NCBI GenBank assembly: GCA_012999515.1 | Contig: JABEEB010000001.1 | Location: forward strand, 124,001-188,000 | DNA length: 64,000 nucleotides | Source: Salifodinibacter halophilus | GTDB lineage: Bacteria; Pseudomonadota; Gammaproteobacteria; Nevskiales; Salinisphaeraceae | Direction of reading: 5' to 3' | Shown: positions 17,546-28,381 of the stretch, in pieces | Layout of the letters: every line of letters begins with the position of its first letter | Numbering within the stretch: the first letter of the stretch is position 1 | Program-made: the position numbers and the translations under genes | Notes under the pieces: model-generated | What the model saw: only the letters and a program-made list of their open reading frames with translations | What the model was told of the DNA's origin: nothing | Database searches by the model: none

Positions 17546-20140
17546 CTAGCGGGACCCGTCGATCATCGATCGCAGCCGATAGACCAGGTCGAGTGCGGCG
17601 CGGGGAGTTAGCTCGTCGCAGTCGGTTTCGGCGAGTGTGTCGTGGACTGGATCCGGCACCGGCTCGGGTGGGTTTTCGTGGTCGGGCGCCGGGCTGTCGA
17701 ACAGACCGAGCTGTGGTGTTTGTTCAGTCACCCGGCTTTGTTCGAGGCGTTCCAACGTCTTGCGCGCGGAGGCTAGTACTGGGCGCGGCAGTCCGGCCAG
17801 GGCGGCAACCTGCAGCCCGAAACTCCGTGACGCGGCGCCGTCGCGGACGGCGTGTAGGAATACGATTCGGTCTTCGCCGTCGGCAGTATATTCGGCGACT
17901 TCGACGTGTGCGTTGCGAGCGTGGGGCCAAGCCTCGGCGGCTTCGGTCAGTTCGAAGTAGTGGGTGGCGAAAAGCGTCAGGCTCTGGTTGCGTTGCAGCA
18001 GGCGTTCACCAACGGCGCGGGCCAGCGCCAGGCCGTCGTAGGTCGAGGTGCCGCGGCCGATTTCGTCGAGTAGCACCAGCGACTTCGGCGAGGCATGGTG
18101 GAGGATATGCGCGGTTTCGCTCATCTCCACCATGAACGTCGACTGCCCAGCGGCCAGATCATCGCCGGCGCCGATGCGGGTAAAGATGCGGTCGATTGGA
18201 CCGATGCGCGCCGCATCGGCGGGCACGAAGCTACCGATGTGGGCCAGTACCACGATCAGCGCGGTCTGGCGCATATAGGTCGATTTGCCGCCCATGTTGG
18301 GGCCGGTAATCAGCAGCAGTGGATTGTCCGGGTCGAGCGTGGTGTCGTTGGCCACGAACGCTTCGCGGGTCGCTTGTTCGACAATTGGGTGGCGGCCGCC
18401 GCGGATGTCGATGCCAGGTTCAGGGCTTAATTCCGGCGCACGCCAACCGTGATCAGCGGCCGCGCGGGCCAGGGCATTGACCGCGTCGACATCCGCCAGG
18501 GCCGCGGCGACGGTGTGGAGACGGTCGACGTACGCATTGCAGGCGGCAATGATTTGATCGAAACAGTCTTTCTCGCGTGCTAGCGCACGTTCACGCGCTG
18601 AAAGGATGCGGTCCTCGAACTGCTTCAACTCGGGCGTGATATAGCGCTCGACTTGTTTGAGGGTTTGACGGCGCTGGAAATCGGCCGGCGCATTGTGGGC
18701 CTGGGCGCGGCTCATTTCGATGTAATAGCCGTGGACGCGGTTGTAACCGACTTTCAGCGTGTCGACGCCGGCGCGCTCGCGGGCATTGGCCTCCAGTTCG
18801 CTCAGATAGGTGTCGGTATGGCGCGTCAGATCACGCGCCTCGTCGAGTTCGGTATCGAAACCGTCAGCGATGACGCCACCATCACGGATTGTGACCGGCG
18901 GTTCGGTAATCACAGCGGATGCAAGATACTCAGCCAGATCGCTTAGCGGTTCGATGGCGGTATCGCGGTCTGCGAGATATGGCGAATCAATAGTGGCCAG
19001 GCGGGTTTTCAGGGCCGGGAGTTGGGCTAACGTGTTGGCCAACCCGGCCAAATCGCGTGGACGGGCGGTGGCCAGGGCGATCCGGGTGGCGATACGCTCA
19101 ACATCGGCCAAGGGAGCGAGTGCGTCCGCGAGTTCGCTTGTGCCGGCGCTGATAAGGGCGCCCACGGCTTGGTGTCGTGCGGCTAGCGTCTCGAAATCGG
19201 TCAATGGCTCGGCCAGCCAGCGCCTGAGGCCGCGCGCGCCCATCGCAGTTGCGCTGCGGTCGATGAGTCCGATAAGGCTGGCCGACTGGGTCGCGTCGCG
19301 CCCGGCATCGAGCGCGAGGTGGCGGCGCGTGGCCGAGTCCAGGATCAGCGTGTCGTCGATCCGGTAGGTGCGCATGGCGCGCAGATGTGCGAGCGCGCTG
19401 CCCTGTGTGGAACGGACATAGGCTAAAAGGGCGCCGGCTGCGGCTATAGCGCGTGGCAGATTAGTACACCCAAAGGCATCTAGTCCGGCGACCTCGAAGT
19501 GTTCAGTTAGTCGTCGGCGCGCGCTAACGGCGTCGAAAAGCCAGGGTGGCTGCTCCGTAATCGTGGTCTGCTGCGAGCCGCCGGGCTGTGGCGTGCCTTC
19601 GGCGATCACAACTTCGGTTGGTGCCAGACGCGCCAGTTCGGCGTCGAGATCGGCCGCGTCGGTGACTTCGGTAACTGCGAAATCGCCCCGGGCCAGTTCG
19701 ATTACGGCGATCCCGATGGCGCGTTTTGCCTCGGCGACGGCGACGATGCGGTTCGTGCTGCGCGCATCGAGTAAGGCATCGTCGGTAACTGTGCCGGGGG
19801 TTACCACGCGCACGACTTCGCGCCGCACCGGCCCTTTGGTATTGCCGGGTGCTTCCATCTGTTCACAGATGGCGACCGACTCACCACGTTCGATCAGCTT
19901 GGCGAGATACTGGTCCGCCGCATGGAAGGGCACACCGGCCATTGGTACGCGCTCGCCGGCCGATTCACCTCGGGCCGTAAGCGTGATGTCCAGAATCCCC
20001 GCGGCACGCTCGGCATCGTCGTAAAACAGCTCGTAGAAATCGCCCATGCGGTAGAACAGCAGCATGTGCGGATAATCGGCTTTGACGGCCCAATATTGGC
20101 GCATCATCGGTGTGTGTTCGCGCGGATCGGCGCTCGCCAT
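17546..20140 (-). CDS. mutS: DNA mismatch repair protein MutS
   Basis: Recognises mismatches and recruits MutL. 864 residues. The mismatch-reading Phe-X-Glu motif is Phe35-Tyr36-Glu37 in MGDFYELF; the ATPase has Walker [16 protein letters not shown] (about residue 622), Walker [18 protein letters not shown] and the signature region after it. Near the C-terminus QLGLF fits the beta-clamp binding motif (QxxLF) of MutS, and the last residues form the tetramerisation helix-loop-helix. It diverges from pncC, the two starts being 93 bases apart; this mutS/pncC-recA neighbourhood is common in gammaproteobacteria. Confidence 0.98.
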   Translation of the reverse strand: MASADPREHTPMMRQYWAVKADYPHMLLFYRMGDFYELFYDDAERAAGILDITLTARGESAGERVPMAGVPFHAADQYLAKLIERGESVAICEQMEAPGNTKGPVRREVVRVVTPGTVTDDALLDARSTNRIVAVAEAKRAIGIAVIELARGDFAVTEVTDAADLDAELARLAPTEVVIAEGTPQPGGSQQTTITEQPPWLFDAVSARRRLTEHFEVAGLDAFGCTNLPRAIAAAGALLAYVRSTQGSALAHLRAMRTYRIDDTLILDSATRRHLALDAGRDATQSASLIGLIDRSATAMGARGLRRWLAEPLTDFETLAARHQAVGALISAGTSELADALAPLADVERIATRIALATARPRDLAGLANTLAQLPALKTRLATIDSPYLADRDTAIEPLSDLAEYLASAVITEPPVTIRDGGVIADGFDTELDEARDLTRHTDTYLSELEANARERAGVDTLKVGYNRVHGYYIEMSRAQAHNAPADFQRRQTLKQVERYITPELKQFEDRILSARERALAREKDCFDQIIAACNAYVDRLHTVAAALADVDAVNALARAAADHGWRAPELSPEPGIDIRGGRHPIVEQATREAFVANDTTLDPDNPLLLITGPNMGGKSTYMRQTALIVVLAHIGSFVPADAARIGPIDRIFTRIGAGDDLAAGQSTFMVEMSETAHILHHASPKSLVLLDEIGRGTSTYDGLALARAVGERLLQRNQSLTLFATHYFELTEAAEAWPHARNAHVEVAEYTADGEDRIVFLHAVRDGAASRSFGLQVAALAGLPRPVLASARKTLERLEQSRVTEQTPQLGLFDSPAPDHENPPEPVPDPVHDTLAETDCDELTPRAALDLVYRLRSMIDGSR

Positions 20141-20233
20141 GGCGGCTTTCGTACTAGAGGCTTAGGCGCTGATTGTAGCGGTGTGAGGCCCGTGGTCGCA
20201 GGCGCATGGCGAATAAAATGGCAAACTAGCGCC

Positions 20234-20740
20234 ATGAGCTCCGATAACGACGACGCAATCGCTGGCCTCGTCGCGCGCGTGGCCGGTAGCCTCGAAGCCC
20301 GTGGTGAGTCGCTGGTGGCGGCTGAATCTTGTACCGGCGGCTTGATCGCAGCGGCCTGTACCGACCGCGCGGGTAGCTCGGTCTGGTTCGACCGGGGGTT
20401 TGTGACTTATGCGGATGACGCCAAAATGGATTGTCTAAGCGTGGCCAAAGACACGATAGTCACCCACGGCGCAGTCAGCGAGACGGTGGTGCGTGCCATG
20501 TGCACCGGTGCGCTGGCGGCCAGCACCGCCGATTGGAGTGTCGCGGTCTCCGGGATTGCCGGGCCGGGCGGTGGCAGCAACGACAAGCCAGTCGGTACTG
20601 TGGTCATAGGCTGGCAGCGCCGGGGCGAAGCACCTGAGGCCTTGGTGTACCACTTTGACGGCGATCGTGGTGCGGTTCGCAGCGCCAGCGTGTGCAAGGC
20701 GCTAGCCGGCCTGGAGCGGCGGCTGGCTGTCGCTGAGTGA
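20234..20740 (+). CDS. pncC: Nicotinamide-nucleotide amidohydrolase PncC (CinA C-terminal family)
   Basis: Deamidates NMN to nicotinate mononucleotide, recycling the NMN made by NAD-dependent DNA ligase. 168 residues, the stand-alone CinA C-terminal domain. Motifs: AAESCTGGLIAAACTDRAGSS (catalytic serine and neighbours), FVTYADDAK, and AVSGIAGPGGGSNDKPVGTV. The frame is open much further upstream, antisense to mutS, but ATG 20234 directly precedes the conserved domain. The same gene precedes recA in E. coli (ygaD). Confidence 0.95.
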   Translation: MSSDNDDAIAGLVARVAGSLEARGESLVAAESCTGGLIAAACTDRAGSSVWFDRGFVTYADDAKMDCLSVAKDTIVTHGAVSETVVRAMCTGALAASTADWSVAVSGIAGPGGGSNDKPVGTVVIGWQRRGEAPEALVYHFDGDRGAVRSASVCKALAGLERRLAVAE

Positions 20741-20774
20741 CGCGCCGTGTTGATCCGGCGTTAGTTCTCAACCG

Positions 20775-21305
20775 ATGACTGCAACAACGAGCAAGCGTAG
20801 TAGCGAGGACCGGCAGCGGGTCTTTTTCGCACTTTGGCCGGATGCCGCGACTGCGCGTGCGTTGGCCGAGCGTGTTGGTGAACTCGGTATCCAGGGCCGC
20901 GCGGTAGCGCCTGAAAGACTGCACCTGACCTTGGCGTTCTACGGTGCTTGTGATGTGGCGACGCGTGACGCGCTGTTCGAGCGCGCCGCAACGGTCGAAG
21001 GGGACGCGTTCGAGATGGTTTTTGATCGTGTCGGTTATTTTGGCCGCTCGCGCGCGGTCTGGCTCGGGGCGAGCTCGCCACCACGCGCCGTGTTTGAACT
21101 GGCGGCATCACTCGTCGATCGTCAGCGTATTGATCCACCCGCGTTTAAACCGCATATCACGTTACAGCGGCGCGCCGAGCGGCCGGATACGGATTCGATT
21201 ACGCCGGTGCATGCTGCATTCGATAGTTTTACCTTGACCGTCAGCGGCGACCACGGTCGACCGGGGTCTTACCAGCACCTCGGACGTTGGCCGTTGGGCG
21301 TGTGA
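20775..21305 (+). CDS. thpR: RNA 2',3'-cyclic phosphodiesterase ThpR (2'-5' RNA ligase family)
   Basis: A 2H phosphoesterase of 176 residues. The two catalytic HxTx motifs are HLTL in RLHLTLAFYG and HITL in KPHITLQRR, with the spacing usual for the family. The E. coli homologue opens 2',3'-cyclic phosphates and can ligate tRNA halves in vitro; its role in the cell is open. It sits between pncC and recA, 34 bases after pncC and 61 before recA, on the same strand; pncC and recA are adjacent in E. coli, so this is an insertion into that pair. Confidence 0.93.
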   Translation: MTATTSKRSSEDRQRVFFALWPDAATARALAERVGELGIQGRAVAPERLHLTLAFYGACDVATRDALFERAATVEGDAFEMVFDRVGYFGRSRAVWLGASSPPRAVFELAASLVDRQRIDPPAFKPHITLQRRAERPDTDSITPVHAAFDSFTLTVSGDHGRPGSYQHLGRWPLGV

Positions 21306-21366
21306 AACACGGTCGAGTTCGATAGGCTAACCAGCCACGACAACGCGCAGAGCCGGAAAAAGATAT

Positions 21367-22449
21367 ATGGACGAAGATCGCAAAAAAGCACTTGCGGGGG
21401 CGTTATCCCAGATCGAGCGCCAGTTTGGCAAAGGGTCGGTCATGCGCATGGGCGACGTCGAGCGCTCGAATGTGCCCAGTATTTCGAGTGGCTCACTGTC
21501 GCTGGACGTCGCACTCGGTGTGGGTGGTTACCCGCGCGGTCGTGTCGTCGAGGTGTTCGGGCCGGAATCCTCGGGTAAGACCACGCTGACGCTTCAGGCC
21601 ATCGCAGAGGCGCAGAAAGACGGCGGCACGGCGGCGTTCATTGATGCCGAGCATGCGCTGGATCCGACTTATGCCGAGGCACTCGGCGTGGATATCGACA
21701 ATCTGCTCGTCAGCCAGCCGGATACTGGGGAGCAAGCCCTGGAAATCGCCGACATGCTGGTCCGCTCGGCCGCAGTGGATATCGTCGTCGTCGACTCGGT
21801 GGCCGCATTGACGCCGAAAGCCGAAATCGAAGGCGAGATGGGCGATTCGCACGTCGGCCTCCAGGCACGGTTGATGAGTCAAGCGCTTAGAAAGTTGACT
21901 TCGAACATCCAACGCACCGGCACCACGGTGATGTTCATCAACCAGATCCGCATGAAAATCGGTGTGACGTTCGGTTCGCCGGAAACCACCACGGGCGGGA
22001 ATGCGCTGAAGTTCTATGCTTCGGTGCGAGTCGATATCCGCCGTATCGGTTCGGTGAAAAAGGGCGATGAGGCGATCGGCAATGAAACCCGTGTCAAAGT
22101 CGTCAAAAACAAGGTGGCACCACCGTTCAAAAAAGCGGAATTCGAAATTCTGTACGGCGAGGGCAGTTCGCGCGAGGGCGAATTGGTTGAGCTGGGCGTA
22201 GCCAATAAGCTAGTCGACAAATCCGGCTCCTGGTATTCCTACAACGGCGATCGCGTCGGCCAGGGCAAAGAAAACGCGCGGGCGTTTTTCAAGAACAATC
22301 CCGAGATTGCGGGAGGACTGGAAAAACAACTGCGTGAATTGCTGATGCCGAGCAGCAAGCCACAGGAAGAAGGCGCCGACAACGTTGAACAAACAACGGC
22401 CTCGGCCGACAGTGGTTCACCTGATGAGCAAGACGGCGGACACACCTGA
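21367..22449 (+). CDS. recA: Recombinase RecA
   Basis: Strand-exchange ATPase and co-protease for LexA. 360 residues, with Walker [10 protein letters not shown] at 65-73, Walker [10 protein letters not shown], the L1 and L2 DNA-binding loop regions (around [19 protein letters not shown] and [13 protein letters not shown]), and an acidic Ser/Gln-rich C-terminal tail. Ribosome binding site GGAAAAAG precedes the ATG. No CTGT-N8-ACAG LexA box is visible in the 61 bases upstream or before pncC. recX overlaps the last codons. Confidence 0.98.
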   Translation: MDEDRKKALAGALSQIERQFGKGSVMRMGDVERSNVPSISSGSLSLDVALGVGGYPRGRVVEVFGPESSGKTTLTLQAIAEAQKDGGTAAFIDAEHALDPTYAEALGVDIDNLLVSQPDTGEQALEIADMLVRSAAVDIVVVDSVAALTPKAEIEGEMGDSHVGLQARLMSQALRKLTSNIQRTGTTVMFINQIRMKIGVTFGSPETTTGGNALKFYASVRVDIRRIGSVKKGDEAIGNETRVKVVKNKVAPPFKKAEFEILYGEGSSREGELVELGVANKLVDKSGSWYSYNGDRVGQGKENARAFFKNNPEIAGGLEKQLRELLMPSSKPQEEGADNVEQTTASADSGSPDEQDGGHT

Positions 22450-22912
22450 CAGCGACACAGATGACGATACGGCCGCCGAGCGATTGGCGGTCCGTAAACG
22501 CGCCATGGACCTTTTGGCGCGGCGTGAGCATGCGTGTACTGAATTAGCGGGCAAGTTAAAAAAGCGTGGTCATGCAAGCGATGACATCGACGCTGTTCTC
22601 GCCGATCTGACGGCCGAAGACCTGCTTTCAGATGCCCGCTATGCAGAAGCACTCGTCGCCAGCAGAGCGAGTCGAGGTACAGGCCCGGTGCGTATCCGGG
22701 CCGAACTGCAAGCAGCCGGCGTGAGCGAAGCCGATATCCGGGCGGCTCTCGACGCTGCTGAAGTCGATTGGCTGGACGTGGCTGAAGCGGCCCGCCGCAA
22801 ACGTTTCGGCGCCGACATCGCCGATGATTACCCGAGCCGGGCAAAGCAAATGCGTTTTTTGCAGCGTCGTGGCTTCGATATGGATCAGATCGCGGCGGTT
22901 TGCGGCAACTAA
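22424..22912 (+). CDS. recX: Regulatory protein RecX
   Basis: Inhibitor of RecA filament growth. 162 residues made of three-helix RecX repeats: [19 protein letters not shown], then the FAEALVASR-like [26 protein letters not shown], and the closing [21 protein letters not shown] 22424 lies inside the end of recA (26-base overlap); an ATG-type start at 22385 is also in frame but would overlap recA by 65 bases. The order recA-recX-alaS is the usual one. Confidence 0.93.
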   Translation: MSKTADTPDSDTDDDTAAERLAVRKRAMDLLARREHACTELAGKLKKRGHASDDIDAVLADLTAEDLLSDARYAEALVASRASRGTGPVRIRAELQAAGVSEADIRAALDAAEVDWLDVAEAARRKRFGADIADDYPSRAKQMRFLQRRGFDMDQIAAVCGN

Positions 22913-23002
22913 TGGGTGGCGCGGCTCAGGCTAGGGATGGTGAGACGCTTTTTGCTACACTAAACAGTTGCTTTGTCGAGGGTGTTATCGGAGACGCACC
23001 GC

Positions 23003-25615
23003 ATGATGACCACGAACGCGCTGCGCGCGTGCTTTATCGAATTTTTTGAGCGCTATGACCACCGTTTCGTGGCCTCGAGCAGTCTCGTGCCGGCTTCCGA
23101 TCCGACGCTGTTGTTCACCAACGCCGGCATGGTGCCGTTCAAGGAGACATTTCTCGGCCGTGAGCCGCGCGACTATGTGCGCGCGGTTACCAGCCAACGC
23201 TGCGTGCGTGCCGGCGGCAAGCACAACGATCTCGAAAATGTGGGCTACACAGCCCGCCATCACACGTTTTTCGAGATGCTCGGCAACTTCAGCTTTGGCG
23301 ACTATTTCAAGCGCGAGGCCATCCAGCGCTCTTGGCAGTTTTTAACCGATGAACTCGGGCTGCCACCGGAAAGGCTATTTGTCACGGTTTACGAGCAGGA
23401 CGAAGAAGCCGCCGATATATGGCTGAGCGAAATCGGTATCGATAGCGAGCGTTTCGCCCGCATCGGCGCGGCCGATAACTTCTGGCAAATGGGCGATACC
23501 GGGCCTTGTGGTCCGTGCTCGGAAATCTTCTATGACCACGGCCCCGACGTGCCGGGCGGACCGCCGGGTAGCCCGGACGAAGACGGTGATCGCTTTGTCG
23601 AGGTCTGGAACCTCGTGTTCATGCAGTACGACCGCAGCGAGGACGGCACGCTTGCGGCTCTGCCGAGCCCATCGATTGATACCGGCATGGGCCTCGAACG
23701 TATGGCCGCGGTCATGCAAGGCACACCCGATAATTACGCCACCGACGTTTTCCAGCATTTGATAAGCGCCGGTGCCGGCGCGTTGGGGGTGACGGTCGAC
23801 GCCGATAACGAGGCTTCGCTTAAAGTTATCGCCGATCATATCCGCGCTACGGCATTTCTGATTACCGACGGCGTCATGCCGTCCAAGGAAGGTCGGGGCA
23901 ATGTGCTGCGCCGGATCATGCGCCGTGCCCTGCGCCACGGTTATAGTCTCGGTACCGAGGAGCCGTTTTTCTATCGGTTGGTGCCCACGCTCGTCGAATT
24001 GATGGGCGACGCGTTTCCCGAGCTTGCCCGCAGCCAAGCGCAGATCGAATCGGTGGTTCATCAGGAAGAACAGCGCTTTGCGGCCACGCTAGCCAACGGC
24101 ATGCGTCTGCTTGAAAACGCAATCTCTGCCATGGATGGCACCGAGATCCCGGGTGAAACCGTTTTCAAACTCTACGATACCTACGGTTTCCCGGTTGACC
24201 TAACCAACGATATCGCCCGCGAACGTGGCTTGTCGTTGGATATGGCTGGTTTTGAGTCGCAGATGACCGCGCAGCGCGAGCGTGCGCGGGCAGCCAGTCA
24301 GTTCAATGCGGATGCGCCGACCGAAGTCGGCGACTTAACCGCAACCGATTTTCTGGGCTACGAACAGGATCAGACGAGAACGCAGGTTATAGCGACACTC
24401 GTCGATGACGAATATGTCGACGCTCTCACCCCAGGCCAGCGTGGCGTTGTTGTGTTGGATGCCACGCCGTTCTACGGCGAGGCCGGCGGTCAGGTTGGTG
24501 ATACGGGCGTGATTGAAACCGCCGATGCGCGATTCGTGGTCGTCGACACTCAGAAGCGCGACGGCGTGTACATGCATATCGGGGACGTCGAATCGGGTCA
24601 GTTCGGCGTCGGCGACGACGTGACTGCCACGATCGATGCCGAGCGCCGGCGGGCGATCGAGCAAAATCACACCGCCACGCATCTGCTGCATGCGGCGCTT
24701 AGAGAAATTCTGGGCACCCACGTCCAGCAGAAAGGCTCGCTGGTCGCACCCGACCGGCTGCGGTTCGACTTTGCACATTACGCCCCGGTTGGACAAGACG
24801 AAGCGGCGCGTATCGAGGCCCGCGTTAACGAACAGATCCGTGCCAATATCCCCGGCGAGTTCGAAATCATGTCGTACGATGCGGCGATTGCACAGGGTGC
24901 GTTGGCGTTTTTCGACGAAAAATATGGCGACACAGTCCGTGTGGTTCGATTTTCTGACTACTCGGTAGAGCTATGCGGCGGTACGCACGTTGCCGCCAGT
25001 GGCACGCTCGGGCTGGCGACGATCGCCGATCAACGGGGCGTGGCCGCCGGTGTTCGGCGTATCGAAGTCGTTACGGGCGCCGAAGCTTTGGCCGAGCAGC
25101 AGCGCCTGGCCGCACGTCAGAACCGAATTGCCGCGCGGCTGAAAGCCACGCCCGACGAAATCGAGACCAAACTGGATCAGACGCTGGCCCACAACGCCGA
25201 ACTCGGGGCGCAACTCGACGCAGCGAAGCAAAAACTTGCTGCGGGTACCAGCGCTGAACTGGCCGCCGACGCGCAGTCGATCGGTGATATCAATCTGGTC
25301 GCTCAACATCTGGAAGGCGCTGATCGGCAACGCTTGCGCGAAACCGTCGACACTCTTAAGCAACGGCTCGACAATGCCGTGGTCGTGCTCGGCTCGGCGA
25401 GTGAGGGCAAAGTGGCGTTAACCGCCGGTGTGGCCGACCCGGAACGCGCTGGTGTAGCAGCTGGCGATCTGGTCAATTTTGTGGCCAGTCAGGTTGGTGG
25501 CAAAGGCGGCGGGCGGCCCGACATGGCCCAGGCCGGCGGCAATCAACCTGAAAAACTCGACGACGCGCTGGCCGCCGTGACGGCGTGGATTGAGACGAAC
25601 GCCGTCGAAGCCTGA
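23003..25615 (+). CDS. alaS: Alanyl-tRNA synthetase
   Basis: Class II synthetase of 870 residues that charges tRNA-Ala and edits mischarged Ser and Gly. The aminoacylation domain begins [22 protein letters not shown] and includes [15 protein letters not shown]; the editing domain carries the zinc-binding [11 protein letters not shown] and [10 protein letters not shown] motifs; the C-terminal DHHA1 domain ends in [16 protein letters not shown]. The frame begins at 22973, but ATG 23003 (or 23006) gives the normal N-terminus and has GGAG upstream. lysC follows after 18 bases. Confidence 0.97.
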   Translation: MMTTNALRACFIEFFERYDHRFVASSSLVPASDPTLLFTNAGMVPFKETFLGREPRDYVRAVTSQRCVRAGGKHNDLENVGYTARHHTFFEMLGNFSFGDYFKREAIQRSWQFLTDELGLPPERLFVTVYEQDEEAADIWLSEIGIDSERFARIGAADNFWQMGDTGPCGPCSEIFYDHGPDVPGGPPGSPDEDGDRFVEVWNLVFMQYDRSEDGTLAALPSPSIDTGMGLERMAAVMQGTPDNYATDVFQHLISAGAGALGVTVDADNEASLKVIADHIRATAFLITDGVMPSKEGRGNVLRRIMRRALRHGYSLGTEEPFFYRLVPTLVELMGDAFPELARSQAQIESVVHQEEQRFAATLANGMRLLENAISAMDGTEIPGETVFKLYDTYGFPVDLTNDIARERGLSLDMAGFESQMTAQRERARAASQFNADAPTEVGDLTATDFLGYEQDQTRTQVIATLVDDEYVDALTPGQRGVVVLDATPFYGEAGGQVGDTGVIETADARFVVVDTQKRDGVYMHIGDVESGQFGVGDDVTATIDAERRRAIEQNHTATHLLHAALREILGTHVQQKGSLVAPDRLRFDFAHYAPVGQDEAARIEARVNEQIRANIPGEFEIMSYDAAIAQGALAFFDEKYGDTVRVVRFSDYSVELCGGTHVAASGTLGLATIADQRGVAAGVRRIEVVTGAEALAEQQRLAARQNRIAARLKATPDEIETKLDQTLAHNAELGAQLDAAKQKLAAGTSAELAADAQSIGDINLVAQHLEGADRQRLRETVDTLKQRLDNAVVVLGSASEGKVALTAGVADPERAGVAAGDLVNFVASQVGGKGGGRPDMAQAGGNQPEKLDDALAAVTAWIETNAVEA

Positions 25616-25633
25616 CAAAGACAGCAACCGCAT

Positions 25634-26905
25634 ATGGCACTCATCGTCCAGAAATATGGCGGCTCGTCCGTCAGCACGACGGCTAAGATTCGCGAGATCG
25701 CGACCAAGATCAAAGGGTTTCACGATCAGGGCGACGAGGTCGTGGTCGTGGTCTCGGCCATGGGCGGCGAGACCGACCGGCTCCAGGGGTTGGCCCAAGA
25801 GTTGGAACAGGCGCCTTCGCCGCGCGAAATGGACGTGCTGTTGTCGACGGGCGAGCAAGTCACAATTGCTATGCTGGCCATGGCGTTAGAACAGGCTGGT
25901 ACGCCAGCGCAATCGTTTACAGGTTGGCAGATTCCGATCACGGCCAATGACGAGCACGCCAAAGCACGCATCGAGAACATTGAGCCGGATGCGCTGCGTT
26001 CGGCACTGGATGCCGGCCGTGTGCCGGTTGTGGCCGGTTTTCAGGGCGTGACCAAGGACAATGCGATCACCACCCTCGGCCGTGGTGGATCGGATACGAC
26101 GGCCGTCGGGCTGGCTACTGCGCTAGAAGCCGACGAATGCCAGATCTATACTGATGTCGATGGTGTTTACACCACCGACCCGCGCATCGTGGCGGGTGCC
26201 CGGCGACTCGATCGCATCACGTTCGAAGAGATGCTGGAGATGGCCAGCCTTGGCTCACGCGTGCTGCAGATCCGCGCCGTGGAATTCGCCGGCAAATACA
26301 ACGTACCGCTTCGGGTTTGTTCGACCTTCGACGACGGGCCCGGCACGCTCATCACCCTGGAGGACGACGTGGAAGAACCAATTATCTCCGGCATCGCCTT
26401 CACGCAGGACGAAGCCCAGCTCACCGTGCTCGGTGTTCCCGATCAACCCGGCGTGGCTTATTCGCTGCTTGGGCCGATCGGCGAGAACAACATCGAAGTC
26501 GACATGATCCTGCAAAATGTCTCGGAGTTGACCGACGGCGCGCCACTGACCGACTTCACGTTCACGGTACACAACGCTGACTACGAAGCCGCTAAACGGT
26601 TGTTGGAAGGCGCGGCAGCGGAGCTGGGCGCGCGTGAAGTTTCCGGCGAATCCGGCGTGGCCAAGGTGTCGATGGTCGGCGTCGGCATGCGTTCGCACGC
26701 CAACGTAGCGTCGCGCATGTTCAAGGCGCTCGCGCGCGAGAACATCAACCTGCGCATGATTTCGACGACCGAGATCAAGATATCCATCGTGGTCGAAACC
26801 AAGTACGTCGAACTAGCGGTGCGCGCGTTGCACCACGAATTCGAACTTGACCAACCGCCCCAGCAGGTCGACAGTGAATTGACGCCTGCCGGCGAGCAAG
26901 ATTGA
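25634..26905 (+). CDS. lysC: Aspartate kinase
   Basis: Phosphorylates aspartate, the first step towards lysine, threonine, methionine and diaminopimelate. 423 residues, of the single-function type found in Pseudomonas. It begins with the kinase motif VQKYGGSSVS, contains TLGRGGSDTTAVGLA and YTDVDGVYTTDPR, and ends with two ACT domains (from about residue 265; LGVPDQPGVAYSLLGPIGENNI and VGVGMRSHANVASRMF), the allosteric lysine/threonine site. It lies between alaS and csrA, the common order outside the enterics. Confidence 0.96.
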   Translation: MALIVQKYGGSSVSTTAKIREIATKIKGFHDQGDEVVVVVSAMGGETDRLQGLAQELEQAPSPREMDVLLSTGEQVTIAMLAMALEQAGTPAQSFTGWQIPITANDEHAKARIENIEPDALRSALDAGRVPVVAGFQGVTKDNAITTLGRGGSDTTAVGLATALEADECQIYTDVDGVYTTDPRIVAGARRLDRITFEEMLEMASLGSRVLQIRAVEFAGKYNVPLRVCSTFDDGPGTLITLEDDVEEPIISGIAFTQDEAQLTVLGVPDQPGVAYSLLGPIGENNIEVDMILQNVSELTDGAPLTDFTFTVHNADYEAAKRLLEGAAAELGAREVSGESGVAKVSMVGVGMRSHANVASRMFKALARENINLRMISTTEIKISIVVETKYVELAVRALHHEFELDQPPQQVDSELTPAGEQD

Positions 26906-26906
26906 C

Positions 26907-27092
26907 ATGCTCGTATTGTCCGCGGAACCGGGCGAAACGGTCGATATCGGCGACGAAATCCGCGTGCGCGTGATCGCCACCGAGGCCGGGCGAGTTCGCC
27001 TCGGCGTCGAGGCTCCCGCCGAATTGGAGTCGCGCGTTGTACAGGGTGGGCCGAGCGAAAACCCAAAATCCTCGTCGACCACGGGCGAATAA
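26907..27092 (+). CDS. csrA: Atypical CsrA/RsmA-family protein
   Basis: 61 residues, the same length as E. coli CsrA, and starting one base after the lysC stop, in the alaS-lysC-csrA-tRNA-Ser position where csrA is expected. The framework matches: MLVLS, PGETVDIGDEIRVRVI, GRVRLGVEAP. But the RNA-contact residues differ. E. coli has Arg6-Arg7 after MLILT, and here Ala6-Glu7 follow MLVLS. E. coli has His43-Arg44, and here Arg43-Val44. The rest of the C-terminus is a polar tail (SENPKSSSTTGE). Family membership is safe, but normal binding to GGA-type RNA sites is doubtful. It may be a divergent paralogue, with a standard copy elsewhere. Confidence 0.8.
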   Translation: MLVLSAEPGETVDIGDEIRVRVIATEAGRVRLGVEAPAELESRVVQGGPSENPKSSSTTGE

Positions 27093-27134
27093 GGTTTACG
27101 TTGCGCGGGTACGCCGGTACCATTTGTCAGCATC

Positions 27135-27227
27135 GGAGAGGTGGCCGAGTGGTCGAAGGCGCTCCCCTGCTAAGGGAGTAAGGGGTTTGTAGCCCCTTCG
27201 AGGGTTCGAATCCCTCCCTCTCCGCCA
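27135..27227 (+). tRNA. tRNA-Ser(GCT)
   Basis: Folds as a class II tRNA: acceptor stem GGAGAGG paired with CCTCTCC, anticodon loop CTGCTAA with anticodon GCT, a long variable arm (about AGGGGTTTGTAGCCCCT), T-loop GGTTCGAATCC, encoded G73 and CCA at 27225-27227. It follows csrA by 42 bases, the place where tRNA-Ser is found in many gammaproteobacteria. Confidence 0.97.
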
Positions 27228-27904
27228 ATAAAAGATATACAAAATCCGCAACCGATATTGGTTCGCGCAGGCCGCCTTGGCGGCGACAAGGCTATATGGT
27301 GCCCGCTCACGTCGCTTGGACGACAACGCGTGCTCTTGCTGGCATAAGCGAGTAATTCGCCCGCTAGGCACCCCCTACATAGGGCACCAGACCCACGTTG
27401 GTTAATATAAGCCCAGCCTGTCCGGGATGGGCACGCCGAAAACTGGCCAGGCCAACGATTGTTAAGTATCCAGTTGATGGTGGGCGCTAAAACTTCAAGC
27501 GCTGCGTCGATCTGTCGGCTTCGATGTACCGACGCTGCCAGAGACTGGTGGCCTTAACGGCTTGTTTGTCCGCTAGTCGATGCGGCCGCCGGGCTTATCC
27601 GGACTTGCCTGACGACTCGCCGTGCCCCGGATGAGGTCAAATATGCTGCGCCAGGCTCCCGGGTTGATTTGGTCTCGAGGCGTGTGTATTCGTTTCCTAG
27701 TGGGAGTGCCCGCCCGGCGTGGGTTTATGGGTAGGCATGCCTAGAATGCTGTCGCTCCCATAGCATCAAATTTATCGGCAAAGTCGATATAAATCGCTAG
27801 GCGGGGTGAATAGGGCGGCAACATTGCGCTAATGCGCGCTCCGAATACAGAGCTCTCGATCCGGTCGAGCGTCGCCAAGCGGCGTGTAAGCCGCGGGAGT
27901 GATT
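27228..27904. other. Gap between tRNA-Ser and the pilus locus
   Basis: 677 bases in which no gene could be supported. It contains a GCCGCC-TT-GGCGGC hairpin at 27271-27284 (no T-tract, possibly the end of the tRNA transcript), a 12-bp perfect palindrome TAGGCATGCCTA at 27732-27743, and a small GCGGC/GCCGC hairpin near 27882-27897 just past the last pilus gene. Stop codons are frequent in all frames. It looks like decayed accessory DNA, but no recognisable remnant of a transposase or integrase was seen. Confidence 0.6.
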
Positions 27905-28381
27905 TCAGTTTTTCAACGATATGATTACGGTAATCGTGTCTTCGTACGAGCCGACTCCCACATTCTGGCCACCGAATATCCGGCCGTAGAGCGTGAAAGT
28001 TTTGGAGGCGTCTTCCTCAATAGGCATGCTGCCGCTTTTTCTCAATGGGCCGTAGCCCCATATGTTGTTGCGTGCGGACGTTTTATAGACATTGTAGTTC
28101 AGCTTGTCGGATGCGGATCCTCTGTTGAGCCAGCGATTCTGATAGCTGTCACCGTTAGCAGTGCGCACCGCTATATCATAGTTGATAGTCGTCGGGGACT
28201 GGGTATTGTGGCAGCTGAAGGTGGCTCTGCCAGTGCTGTCCTTGTTCCCTGTCGATGCGTCGTAGGCGCTGAATATAAGGTCGTTTGAGTCGACGCTGCA
28301 GTCTATCGCTGGTGCCGCCGGCATGGACCAGAGCCCGGCACAACCGAACAGCAGCATGACTAGTGTCTGTCGTTTCATCAT
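27905..28381 (-). CDS. SCPU-domain pilus subunit, last gene of the Csu-type locus
   Basis: 158 residues: a signal peptide (basic start MMKRQ, hydrophobic core, cleavage near APA-I) and one spore-coat-U (SCPU) domain with two cysteines (IDCSV, FSCHN) and the family's C-terminal YGRIFGGQNVGVGSYEDTITV, the strand that would be exchanged with the chaperone. In Csu pili the last gene encodes the two-domain tip adhesin CsuE of about 340 residues; this protein has only one domain. It may be a minor or tip subunit of a shorter type. Its start overlaps the usher stop (ATGA), so its translation depends on the usher message, which is interrupted by a nonsense codon. Confidence 0.85.
   Translation of the reverse strand: MMKRQTLVMLLFGCAGLWSMPAAPAIDCSVDSNDLIFSAYDASTGNKDSTGRATFSCHNTQSPTTINYDIAVRTANGDSYQNRWLNRGSASDKLNYNVYKTSARNNIWGYGPLRKSGSMPIEEDASKTFTLYGRIFGGQNVGVGSYEDTITVIISLKN

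Noticed and set aside
27096-27371. Minus-strand open frame of 91 codons across tRNA-Ser, with a GRDSNPRR-like stretch
   Set aside because: It is the antisense of the tRNA gene; this peptide is a well-known false prediction opposite tRNA-Ser and has no ribosome binding site.
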